From JAVJUS01 sp040220455 (GTDB lineage: Bacteria > Pseudomonadota > Alphaproteobacteria > DSM-16000 > Inquilinaceae), in the NCBI GenBank assembly GCA_040220455.1, contig JAVJUS010000005.1:62001-126000 (forward strand): a DNA stretch of 64,000 nt. The letters run 5' to 3'. Of this stretch, positions 42,879 to 50,654 are shown piece after piece. Below the pieces are notes generated by a model. The model saw nothing but the letters and a program-made list of their open reading frames with translations. It did no database searches and was not told the DNA's origin. The position numbers and the translations under genes are program-made. Numbering within the stretch: position 1 is the stretch's first letter; every line of letters starts with the position of its first letter.

Positions 42879-42907
42879 AAACTAGGCGCGCGCGGAGCGC
42901 GTGTCAA
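42879..42907 (-). promoter_or_regulatory. Sigma-70-like promoter of the beta-oxidation operon
   Basis: On the minus strand a consensus -35 TTGACA (42907 down to 42902), a 17-nt spacer and a weak -10 TAGTTT (42884 to 42879). The palindrome starts directly after the -10, covering the transcription start. This is repressor geometry rather than the stretched-spacer activation of CueR-type MerR promoters. Confidence 0.6.
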
Positions 42908-43047
42908 GCGCCGGCTCGACCGCCGTCGCGCGTGGATCTCGGTATCGAAAGATCGCGAGGACGTGACATTTCGGTTATTAAATAGCTTTCTAATGAATTA
43001 TCGGGTACGATCCCGTCCCGATACTGCAACAATCGACGGAGAAGGCC

Positions 43048-44733
43048 ATGGCGCGCCTCTCGCCCGGGCGCGCCGGCGCCTTCCTGCTCGCCGCCGCGCT
43101 GGCGCTGCCGGGCATCCTCGCCGCGACGGGCACGGCGCACGCGATGCGCGACACGGAAAGCCGGCTGTTCGAGGCATTGCGCGCGACCCCCGACATCCGC
43201 GCGCGGGTGCCGGCGGGCCGGGAGCTCTCGCGCCTCGCCTTCGCCGGCTTCGTGGCGCCGGGCGACTTGATCTTCGCGGACGATCCGACGGCCATCGCGA
43301 CCGTGCCCCTCGGCCTCGCCAATACCGTCGCGCGCAACTGCGCGACGCGCGAGACCCGCACGGCGGACGGGAACCTCGAGGGCAGCTTCGTGGAATCGAC
43401 CGGGATGACCACGACCCGGGGCTGGGAGGTCGGCACGGAGGTGACCGTCGAGGCGAACTGGCCCGGCGGATCGGCCAGCGGCAGCATCAACGCCGCCGTT
43501 TCCGGCTCGACCGCGACGACCCGACAGGAGAGCCGGGAGATCACGGTGCGCCAGGGCTGGAGCGCGCCCGTCCTGCCGGGGACGGAGTTCGACATCCAGC
43601 TCACGACCGTCCGGCTGCTGATCGAGGATCTGGCCTATTTCCTGGATCTGGAGCTGCGCGGCCCGGCCGACCTGTACCACCGCCCGGTGCTGGACTGGGT
43701 GCGCTCGACCGGTCGGGTTCCCGCCGGCGCGGTCATCGCCGGGCGCGAGACCGTGCCGGGCTCGGGCGAGCTGCGCATGCTGCCGCTCTGCCGGGCCCGG
43801 TACGCCGGCACGACCCATCCGGGCAAGGTGGTCGCCGGCAACTGCAACATCTCCTACGGCGGCCGGGAATACGAGCGCCGACCCTTCGAAGTGCTGGTCG
43901 GCGGCGGCACGGGGCTCGACTGGGAAGCCCACGAGCGCGGCTCCACCGACGCCGACCTGGGCGTCGTCGCCGGCCAGGAGAATCGCGAGGCCCATGACGG
44001 CAAGCTCTATGTTTGCCGGGCGTCCCATCGGGGCGGCGTGCATCCGGGCAAACTGGTCAACAACGACTGCATGTTCGGCTATGGCGGCGAGGAGATCGAG
44101 GTCGACGACTACGAGATCCTCATCTTCGACGACTCCGCCGAGGAGTCCTTCCGCGTCGATCTGCAGCAGTATCTCGACCTCGCCCAGCGCACTTTCCGGG
44201 TGGAGGGACGGTTCCAGGGCGCCAAGGGCCTCAACACGGCGATCGTCTTCGGCGAGTCGCGGCCCGTCGACCCGGCCGTCTGCCCAGGGGCCCTGGCGGC
44301 GTCCCGCTCCCCGGCCCAGGACCCGGAAGGCGCGAAGACGCCGGCCGCGGCCTCGGCCTCGGTCGAGCGCGCGGCGCCGGTCGCGCGGCGCGCCGCCGCG
44401 ACCCGCTCGACCTCGGCCGGCCGGGATCCCGCCGCGGCGCCGGCCGGCCCGGCGCTGATCGACGGCACGGTCTACACCCGCGCCGACCTGACCGGCGACG
44501 GCCCACCCCGCCCCCGTCTGCAGAGCCGGCTGCTGCGCCTGGAGACGCCGGCGCTGCTCGGCGCCGACGTGCTGGCGGTCCAGGAGGCCCTGCGCGCCGC
44601 GGGCTGGCCGATCCGCGCCGACGGCTTCCACGGCCCGGTGACGGACCGGGCGCTGCGCCACTTCCAGCGCGCCAACGGCCTCGCCGCCGACGGGCTGGTC
44701 GGCCCGCTCACCCTGGATCGGCTGGGGCTCTAG
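43048..44733 (+). CDS. Secreted aerolysin-like / DM9-repeat / peptidoglycan-binding protein
   Basis: A 561-residue exported protein with an unusual domain set. The signal peptide is 1-32 (cleavage after AHA). Residues of about 90-195 match the aerolysin/ETX-MTX2 pore-forming pattern: Ser/Thr-rich strands (FVESTGMTTTRGWEVGTEV), a Gly/Ser loop at about 138-160 able to form the membrane hairpin, then VLPGTEFDIQLTTV. Two DM9 repeats follow, about 216-287 (CRARYAGTTHPGKVVAGNC then YGGREY) and 298-360 (CRASHRGGVHPGKLVNNDC then YGGEE). DM9 plus aerolysin is the natterin combination known from fish toxins, here in a different order. After a linker rich in Ala and Ser comes a PG_binding_1 domain at about 496-561 (VLAVQEALRAAGWPIRADGF). 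GGAGAAGGCC precedes the ATG. No obvious partner or immunity gene is adjacent. Domain calls are by eye. Confidence 0.78.
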   Translation: MARLSPGRAGAFLLAAALALPGILAATGTAHAMRDTESRLFEALRATPDIRARVPAGRELSRLAFAGFVAPGDLIFADDPTAIATVPLGLANTVARNCATRETRTADGNLEGSFVESTGMTTTRGWEVGTEVTVEANWPGGSASGSINAAVSGSTATTRQESREITVRQGWSAPVLPGTEFDIQLTTVRLLIEDLAYFLDLELRGPADLYHRPVLDWVRSTGRVPAGAVIAGRETVPGSGELRMLPLCRARYAGTTHPGKVVAGNCNISYGGREYERRPFEVLVGGGTGLDWEAHERGSTDADLGVVAGQENREAHDGKLYVCRASHRGGVHPGKLVNNDCMFGYGGEEIEVDDYEILIFDDSAEESFRVDLQQYLDLAQRTFRVEGRFQGAKGLNTAIVFGESRPVDPAVCPGALAASRSPAQDPEGAKTPAAASASVERAAPVARRAAATRSTSAGRDPAAAPAGPALIDGTVYTRADLTGDGPPRPRLQSRLLRLETPALLGADVLAVQEALRAAGWPIRADGFHGPVTDRALRHFQRANGLAADGLVGPLTLDRLGL

Positions 44734-44780
44734 GGCAATTTCCGAACTGATGGTATCATCAGTTCGGAAAAAATTGCCCT
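44732..44780. terminator. Long hairpin overlapping the stop of the aerolysin-like gene
   Basis: Left arm 44732-44752 (AGGGCAATTTCCGAACTGATG), loop GTAT, right arm CATCAGTTCGG then a run of six A and TTGCCCT to 44780. The arms pair perfectly apart from three extra A. It begins within the TAG stop. It lacks a trailing T-run on the plus strand, so it may be a REP-type element acting as a transcript end rather than a classical intrinsic terminator. Confidence 0.6.
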
Positions 44781-44792
44781 ATCTTCAACAAC

Positions 44793-44836
44793 CTAGAGCA
44801 TCTTATCTGCGCCCGTTCGGGCGCAGGATGCTCTAG
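44793..44836. repeat. CTAGAGCATC hairpin at the 3' end of the TVP38-like gene
   Basis: Outer arms CTAGAGCATC (44793-44802) and GATGCTCTAG (44827-44836) enclose a second stem CTGCGCCC/GGGCGCAG with a 4-nt loop and a TTAT bulge. The stop codon of the leftward gene (44793-44795) lies inside it, so its last 14 residues are encoded by repeat sequence. The same GATGCTCTAG, again with a stop codon in it, recurs at 60911-60920 at the end of phaR. Confidence 0.7.
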
Positions 44837-45497
44837 CCCGCGCCCGCCAACGGTGCATTCCCCACCACAGGGCGGCCATGGCGGCGGCGAGCGCGAGCCA
44901 GACCCAGACCGGGGCGGTCAGCAGACGCTCGCCCAGGAACACGCAGGCCGCGGTGACCGGCAGGATGCCGATGGCGGTGGTCCACAGGAAGGTCCGCCAA
45001 GGCACGCCGGTCAGCCCGGCGGCATAGTTGATCAGGTTGAACGAGATCACCGGCACCAGCCGCGCCATGAGCAGCGCGCCGGCGCTGCTCTCGGCGGTCC
45101 AGGCGTCGATCCGGTGCCAGTGGCGCTCGGGCACCAGCCGGGCGACGAAGGGCCGGCCGAGCCGCCGCGCAAGGGCGAAGGCGACGATGGCGCCGGCCAT
45201 CGCGCCGACCCAGGTCAGCACCAGGCCCAGGAGCGGTCCGAAGACCATGCCGTTGGCCATGGCGATGACCTCGGCCGGCAGCGGCACGAAGGAATGCAGC
45301 ACCATCGCCGCGACGGCGCCGCCGGCCGCCGCGGGGCCGAGATCGCGGATCGCCTCGGCCAGGGCGTGCGCCGTCATGTCGAGCATGCCGGATCGCCCGG
45401 CGAGGACGATCGTCGCGAGCGCGAGCGCGGCTACCGCGCCGAGCACCGCGACCCCGACAAGACGCCCGCCCCTTCGCCGTGCCCTCGCTTCCGCCAT
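44793..45497 (-). CDS. TVP38/TMEM64 family membrane protein
   Basis: A 234-residue DedA/VTT-domain protein. The VTT core is visible as LHSFVPLPAEVIAMANGMVFGPLLGLVLTWVGAMAGAIVAF, then ARLVPVISFNLINYAAGLTGV (reentrant loop with R-x-x-P-x-x-S/P-x-x-x-x-N-Y), with about six helices. DedA/TVP38 proteins are thought to be undecaprenyl-phosphate or lipid scramblases/transporters dependent on proton motive force. The C-terminal 14 residues run through a repeat hairpin and are unlikely to matter. It stands alone. Confidence 0.88.
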   Translation of the reverse strand: MAEARARRRGGRLVGVAVLGAVAALALATIVLAGRSGMLDMTAHALAEAIRDLGPAAAGGAVAAMVLHSFVPLPAEVIAMANGMVFGPLLGLVLTWVGAMAGAIVAFALARRLGRPFVARLVPERHWHRIDAWTAESSAGALLMARLVPVISFNLINYAAGLTGVPWRTFLWTTAIGILPVTAACVFLGERLLTAPVWVWLALAAAMAALWWGMHRWRARARASCARTGADKML

Positions 45498-45587
45498 TGG
45501 CGGAGGGTATACGCACCGCCCGACGGCGCGAAGAGGGCCGGAAGGGTACGGCTCGTCAAAGTCGCGTGACGATTCCCGCGGCAGGCC

Positions 45588-45926
45588 TCAGAACACCGGC
45601 CCCTCGAAGGGGTGCCAGCCTTCCGGATGCTCGATCTCGATGATCCAGAGGTCGGGGTCGCGGGCGGCGGCGCGCTCGGCATAGGCGTCGGCCTCGCTCT
45701 CGGGCACGAGCCCGTCGCCCAGGACCGCCATCCAGCCGAGTCGGCCGTCCAGGTCGCGCGCCTGGACGAGCACGCGGCAGCCCGCCACGCCCCGGACCAG
45801 CTTGAGCAGGACCAGCCCGCCCGTGGCGTCGCCCTTGCGCACTACATAGGCCGGCACCCCCTCGGCCGAGCAGCGCGCGAGATGGGCCGAGACCCAGAGA
45901 TGGGTCGGCAGGCGCGCGTCGCTCAT
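45588..45926 (-). CDS. DUF1491 family protein
   Basis: A 112-residue cytoplasmic protein, alphaproteobacterial DUF1491: LPTHLWVSAHLARCSAEGVP at the start, GDATGGLVLLKLVRG in the middle and the family ending DPDLWIIEIEHPEGWHPFEGPVF. No catalytic residue is known for the family. The ATG at 45926 matches the conserved start; an ATG 36 nt upstream is less likely. It diverges from the UspA gene. Confidence 0.85.
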   Translation of the reverse strand: MSDARLPTHLWVSAHLARCSAEGVPAYVVRKGDATGGLVLLKLVRGVAGCRVLVQARDLDGRLGWMAVLGDGLVPESEADAYAERAAARDPDLWIIEIEHPEGWHPFEGPVF

Positions 45927-46030
45927 GCCCGTCCGCCGCGGGGGCGCCGTCCCGACCACCACGCTTCCGAGCGCGCGCCGGCTCGGCTAGAGTGCCGCCC
46001 ACGGTGGGACGCGACAGGCGGGAGGCGCCG

Positions 46031-46474
46031 GTGTTCAAGCATATCCTGGTGCCGATCGACGGGTCGGGGCTGTCGCTCAAGGCCGCCGATCTGGCGATCG
46101 AGCAGGCCCGGCTGTCCGAGGCCAAGCTGACGCTGCTGCACGTCGCGCGCAAGTTCCCGGTGCCCGAGGCGCTCCGGCGCTATCTGGACCAGGAGCACCT
46201 GACCGGCGAGGCGATCCTGGATATCGACGAGGCGACGCACAAGCTGATCAAGGATGTCCGGCGCAAGGCGAACGCGTCGGGCATCGCCAAGGTCGACACG
46301 ATTTTCCGCGAGGGCAGGCCGTCGCGCACCATCGTCGAGTACGCCGAGCATCACCGGGTCGACGCGATCTTCATGGGCTGCCGCGGGCTGACGGAGGTCG
46401 AAGGCGCGCTGCTCGGCTCGGTCAGCCACAAGGTCGCGAGCCTGGCGCCCTGCACGGTGGTGATCGTGCGCTGA
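46031..46474 (+). CDS. Universal stress protein, UspA family
   Basis: A 147-residue UspA domain starting at GTG 46031, 5 nt after GGAGG: FKHILVPIDGSGLSLKAADLA (strand 1 and the ATP-contact Asp) and, at the end, MGCRGLTEVEGALLGSVSHKV, the G-x2-G-x9-G-S ATP-binding motif. It is therefore the ATP-binding class. Usp proteins support survival in starvation and oxidative stress. The methyltransferase gene follows after 63 nt on the same strand. Confidence 0.92.
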   Translation: MFKHILVPIDGSGLSLKAADLAIEQARLSEAKLTLLHVARKFPVPEALRRYLDQEHLTGEAILDIDEATHKLIKDVRRKANASGIAKVDTIFREGRPSRTIVEYAEHHRVDAIFMGCRGLTEVEGALLGSVSHKVASLAPCTVVIVR

Positions 46475-46537
46475 CCGCCCGGACGCGGGAGCGCGACCGC
46501 TACCGCGAGAGCGAGCAAGAGCAAGGGAGACGGGGTC

Positions 46538-47212
46538 ATGCCCGGAGCCTTCATGACCGGCGGCGACGGCGAGCCCGGCGTCGTCCACGGCGCCGACGCC
46601 AAGCGTCACGCGCCGGCGACCGAGCGCAACCGGGAGCCGATCCTGGCCGAGCTGAAGCGCCTGCTGCCAGACCCGGCGACGGTGCTGGAGATCGGCAGCG
46701 GGACCGGCGAGCACGCCTGTCACTTCGCCGCCGGCCTGCCCCACGTGGTCTGGCAGCCGAGCGACGCGGATCCCGAGTTGCGCGCCTCGACCGCCGCCTG
46801 GGCGCAGGACGCGGCCCTGAGCAACCTGCTCGCCCCGATCGCGCTCGACGTGACGGACGCCCCCTGGCCCGTGGAGGAGCCCGACGGCCCGGTCTTCGAC
46901 GTCGTCTTCAGCGCGAACATGATCCACATCGCGCCCTGGGCGTGCACGACGGGCCTGATGCGCGGCGCGGCGGCCGTGCTCAAGCCCCGGGGCTACGTCA
47001 TCCTCTACGGCCCTTTCATGCGCGGCGGCGTGCACACCTCGCCGTCCAACGACGCCTTCGACAGCAAGCTCCGCGCCCAGAACGTCGCCTGGGGCATCCG
47101 CGACCTGGACCGGGTCGGCGACGTCGCCGCGGGCCACGGCATGACCCGCCAGGAGGTCGCCGAGATGCCGGCGAACAACCTGCTGGTCGTCTTCCGCACC
47201 GCCGACCGCTGA
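46538..47212 (+). CDS. DUF938 SAM-dependent methyltransferase-like protein
   Basis: A 224-residue Rossmann methyltransferase. DUF938 marks are KRHAPATERNREPILAELKR, the SAM motif I VLEIGSGTGEHACHFA, DVVFSANMIHIAPW and LYGPFMRGGVHTSPSNDAFD. The substrate is unknown. It is 108 nt before the glucan block and after the UspA gene. Confidence 0.9.
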   Translation: MPGAFMTGGDGEPGVVHGADAKRHAPATERNREPILAELKRLLPDPATVLEIGSGTGEHACHFAAGLPHVVWQPSDADPELRASTAAWAQDAALSNLLAPIALDVTDAPWPVEEPDGPVFDVVFSANMIHIAPWACTTGLMRGAAAVLKPRGYVILYGPFMRGGVHTSPSNDAFDSKLRAQNVAWGIRDLDRVGDVAAGHGMTRQEVAEMPANNLLVVFRTADR

Positions 47213-47321
47213 TCATGCCGGAACGCGACGGCCCTCTAGCCTGTTGACTCGGCCCGGGGTGTCCTTAGCCTCGCGTGATCGGAACTCGATGAAAAGGCGC
47301 CTCCCGAGCGCCGGGGAACCC

Positions 47322-50300
47322 ATGCCCAAGGACGCGCTCTCGCCTCATCCCGTACCGGACTGGTACCGGGACGCCATCATCTACGAGCTGCACGTCAAGT
47401 CGTTCTTCGACGGCAACGACGACGGCATCGGCGACTTCCGTGGCGTCATGGCCAAGCTCGACTACCTGGTCGATCTGGGCGTGACGGCGATCTGGCTGCT
47501 GCCCTTCTACCCCTCGCCGCTGCGCGACGACGGCTACGACATCGCGGACTACCGGGCGGTCAACCCCTCCTACGGCAATCTCCGCGACTTCAAGGCCGTC
47601 GTGAAGGAGGCCCACAGGCGTGGCCTGCGCGTGATCACCGAGCTGGTGATCAACCACACCTCCGACCAGCATCCCTGGTTCCAGAAGGCGCGGCAGGCCA
47701 AGCGCGGCAGCGCTGCGCGGGACTTCTACGTCTGGTCCGACGACGACAAGAAGTGGCCGGAGACACGGATCATCTTCTCCGACACGGAGCTGTCGAACTG
47801 GACCTGGGACCCGGTCGCCCAGCAGTACTACTGGCACCGGTTCTTCAGCCACCAGCCGGACCTGAACTTCGACAACCCGCGCGTGATCAAGGCCGTGATC
47901 GACGCCATGCGCTACTGGCTGGACATGGGCGTCGACGGCCTGCGCCTGGACGCGATCCCCTACCTGGTGGAGCGCGACGGCACCAACAACGAGAACCTGG
48001 CCGAGACCCACGACGTCCTCAAGCGCCTGCGCGCCGCTCTGGACGAGAGCCATCCCCACGCCTTCTTCCTGGCCGAGGCCAACCAGTGGCCCGAGGACAC
48101 GCTGCCCTATTTCGGCGACGGCGACGAATGCCACATGGCCTTCCACTTCCCGCTGATGCCGCGGATGTACATGGCCATGGCACAGGAGGACCGGCACCCG
48201 ATCACCGACATCGTGCGCCAGACCCCGGACATCCCGGAGCAGTGCCAGTGGGCGATCTTCCTGCGCAACCATGACGAGCTGACGCTCGAGATGGTCACCG
48301 ACCGGGAGCGGGACTATCTCTGGAACTTCTATGCCGCCGAGCGGCGCGCCCGGATCAATTTCGGCATCCGCCGGCGCCTGGCGCCGCTGATGGACAACGA
48401 CCGGCGCAAGATCGAGCTGCTCAACAGCCTGCTGTTCTCCATGCCCGGCACGCCGATCGTCTATTACGGCGACGAGATCGGCATGGGCGACAACATCTTC
48501 CTGGGCGACCGCGACGGCGTGCGCACGCCGATGCAGTGGACGCCGGACCGCAACGGCGGCTTCTCCAAGGCCGATCCGGCCCGGCTCTACCTGCCGGCGA
48601 TCATGGATCCGATCTACGGCTTCGACGCGGTCAATGTCGAGGCCCAGCATCGCAGCTCGTCCTCGCTGCTCAACTGGATGCGCCGGATCATGGAGGTGCG
48701 CAAGCGCCACCCCGCCTTCGGGCGCGGCCGGCTGCGCTTCCTCTATCCGGGCAACCGCAAGATCCTGACCTATCTGCGCGAATGGGAAGGCGAGACCGGC
48801 GAGCGCGAGACGATCCTGTGCGTCGCCAACCTCTCGCGCCAGGCCCACGCGGTCGAGCTCGACCTGCACGAGTACAAGGGCCGGGTGCCGGTCGAGCTCA
48901 TGGGCCGCAGCTCCTTCCCGCCGATCGGCGACCTGACCTACCTGCTGACCCTGCCCGGCTACGGCTTCTACTGGTTCCTGCTGACCGAGGAGGCGGAGGT
49001 TCCGGCGTGGCACGAGCCCCAGCCCGAGCCCGTGCCCGACTTCGCGACCCTGGTGCTCGCCGGCGGCTGGCGCGGCCTGGCGGAGGGGCGCGTCGGCGAC
49101 CTGCTCGCGCGCGAGGTTCTGCCCGCGTACATCGCGGGTCAGCGCTGGTTCGCCGCCAAGGACCAGGGCCTGCGCACGACGCGCCTGGTCGATCTGGCCC
49201 CGGTGTCGAGCACCGAGGGCGCGCTGCTGGGCGCCGTGGTCGACGTCGATCTCGCCGGCGACGCGTCGGGCCAGCGCTACTTCATGCCGCTGGCGCTGCG
49301 CTGGGACGACTCCGAGCTGGTCAGCGGATCGGCCCAACTGCCCTGGACGCTCGCCAAGATCCGCCGCGGCCCGCGCCTCGGCGCCCTGATCGACGCCGCG
49401 GCCTCGCCCGACTTCGTCGGCGCCGTGATCGACAGCCTGCACGGCCGCACGGAGATGCCGACGCTCCAGGGCGGCCGGCTGGTCTTCACCCCGGGCACGG
49501 CGCTGGGCGACCTGGCCGTGGCCCCGGAGGACGAGATCCGGCGCATGGGCGTCGAGCAGTCCAACTCGTCGATCCTGATCGGCGAGAAGGCGGTCCTCAA
49601 GGTCTATCGCCGGCTGTCGCCCGGCGTCCATCCGGAGGTCGAGATCGGGCGCTTCCTGTCCGACGTCGCCGGCTATCCGAACGTGCCGACGCTGCTCGGC
49701 ACGCTCGAGCTCGTCGACGCCGAGGGCACGCCGACCGCGCTCGCAGTGGTCCAGGGTTTCGCGCGCAACCAGGGCGACGGGTGGAGCTTCACGCTCGACT
49801 ACCTGATGCGCGAGCTCGACGACCTGCGCCTGGGCATCGGCGATCCGGAGATGCCCAGGGCCGAGCGCTACGCCGGCTATCTGCACCGGGCGGCCGTGCT
49901 GGGCCAGCGGATCGCCGAGCTGCATCGCGCCTTCGCGCTCGAGACCGGCGATCCGGACTTCGACCCGGAGCCGATGACCGAAGCCGACCGGGCGGAGATG
50001 GAAGGCGATGTCGCGCGCCAGGCCGGAATCGCCTTCGACGCGCTCGCCCACGCCCTGGCCGCCGTGCCCGAGGGCCAGCAGGCCGAGGTCGCCGGCCTGA
50101 TCGAGCGCCGGGCCGAGTGTATGGACCTGATCGGCCGGCTGGCGGCGATCGCGACGCCGGCGGCCAAGACGCGCCACCACGGCGACCTGCATCTGGGTCA
50201 GGTGCTGGTCGACCAGGCCGACTTCATGATCGTCGACTTCGAGGGCGAGCCGACCCGGCCGCTGGCCGAGCGGCGGGCCAAAAAGACGCCGCTGCGCGAC

Positions 50301-50654
50301 GTCGCCGGGATGCTGCGCAGCTTCGACTACGCCGCCTGGGCCGCGGTGATGCGCCTGGCGGACGAGAACCCGGACTGGTTCGCGCCGCTCCTCGACGACG
50401 CCCGACACTGGCGTGAGATGGCCTGCGAGGCCTTCATGACCGCCTATGCGGAGACCGCCGAGGGATCGGTGAGCTGGCCGGCCGAGCGCGCCGACGCCGA
50501 CCGGCTGATCGATCTGCTGGTGCTGGAGAAGGCGCTCTACGAGATCGGCTACGAGGCGGCCAATCGGCCCGGCTGGCTGATCATCCCCGTTCGCGGCGTG
50601 ACGCGTCTGCTCGACGCTCATGCCGCCCCGCAGGAGAGTGGCGATGACGACTGA
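47322..50654 (+). CDS. treS: Trehalose synthase-maltokinase fusion (TreS-Mak)
   Basis: A 1110-residue fusion. Residues 1 to about 560 are a GH13 trehalose synthase (maltose alpha-D-glucosyltransferase) with nucleophile D210 in DGLRLDAIPYL, acid E252 in FLAEANQWPED and D318 in LRNHDELTLE. Residues of about 580-1110 are a Mak/Pep2-type maltokinase: QRWFAAKDQGLRTTRLVDL, the ATP-binding lysine in KAVLKVYRRLSPGVHPEVE, and the kinase loop HHGDLHLGQVLVDQADFMIV then DFEGEP. The fused protein turns trehalose into maltose and then maltose 1-phosphate. ATG 47322 is preferred; an in-frame ATG at 47289 would add 11 residues. It overlaps glgB by 11 nt. GlgE, which would use maltose 1-phosphate, is not in the window. 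Confidence 0.94.
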   Translation: MPKDALSPHPVPDWYRDAIIYELHVKSFFDGNDDGIGDFRGVMAKLDYLVDLGVTAIWLLPFYPSPLRDDGYDIADYRAVNPSYGNLRDFKAVVKEAHRRGLRVITELVINHTSDQHPWFQKARQAKRGSAARDFYVWSDDDKKWPETRIIFSDTELSNWTWDPVAQQYYWHRFFSHQPDLNFDNPRVIKAVIDAMRYWLDMGVDGLRLDAIPYLVERDGTNNENLAETHDVLKRLRAALDESHPHAFFLAEANQWPEDTLPYFGDGDECHMAFHFPLMPRMYMAMAQEDRHPITDIVRQTPDIPEQCQWAIFLRNHDELTLEMVTDRERDYLWNFYAAERRARINFGIRRRLAPLMDNDRRKIELLNSLLFSMPGTPIVYYGDEIGMGDNIFLGDRDGVRTPMQWTPDRNGGFSKADPARLYLPAIMDPIYGFDAVNVEAQHRSSSSLLNWMRRIMEVRKRHPAFGRGRLRFLYPGNRKILTYLREWEGETGERETILCVANLSRQAHAVELDLHEYKGRVPVELMGRSSFPPIGDLTYLLTLPGYGFYWFLLTEEAEVPAWHEPQPEPVPDFATLVLAGGWRGLAEGRVGDLLAREVLPAYIAGQRWFAAKDQGLRTTRLVDLAPVSSTEGALLGAVVDVDLAGDASGQRYFMPLALRWDDSELVSGSAQLPWTLAKIRRGPRLGALIDAAASPDFVGAVIDSLHGRTEMPTLQGGRLVFTPGTALGDLAVAPEDEIRRMGVEQSNSSILIGEKAVLKVYRRLSPGVHPEVEIGRFLSDVAGYPNVPTLLGTLELVDAEGTPTALAVVQGFARNQGDGWSFTLDYLMRELDDLRLGIGDPEMPRAERYAGYLHRAAVLGQRIAELHRAFALETGDPDFDPEPMTEADRAEMEGDVARQAGIAFDALAHALAAVPEGQQAEVAGLIERRAECMDLIGRLAAIATPAAKTRHHGDLHLGQVLVDQADFMIVDFEGEPTRPLAERRAKKTPLRDVAGMLRSFDYAAWAAVMRLADENPDWFAPLLDDARHWREMACEAFMTAYAETAEGSVSWPAERADADRLIDLLVLEKALYEIGYEAANRPGWLIIPVRGVTRLLDAHAAPQESGDDD

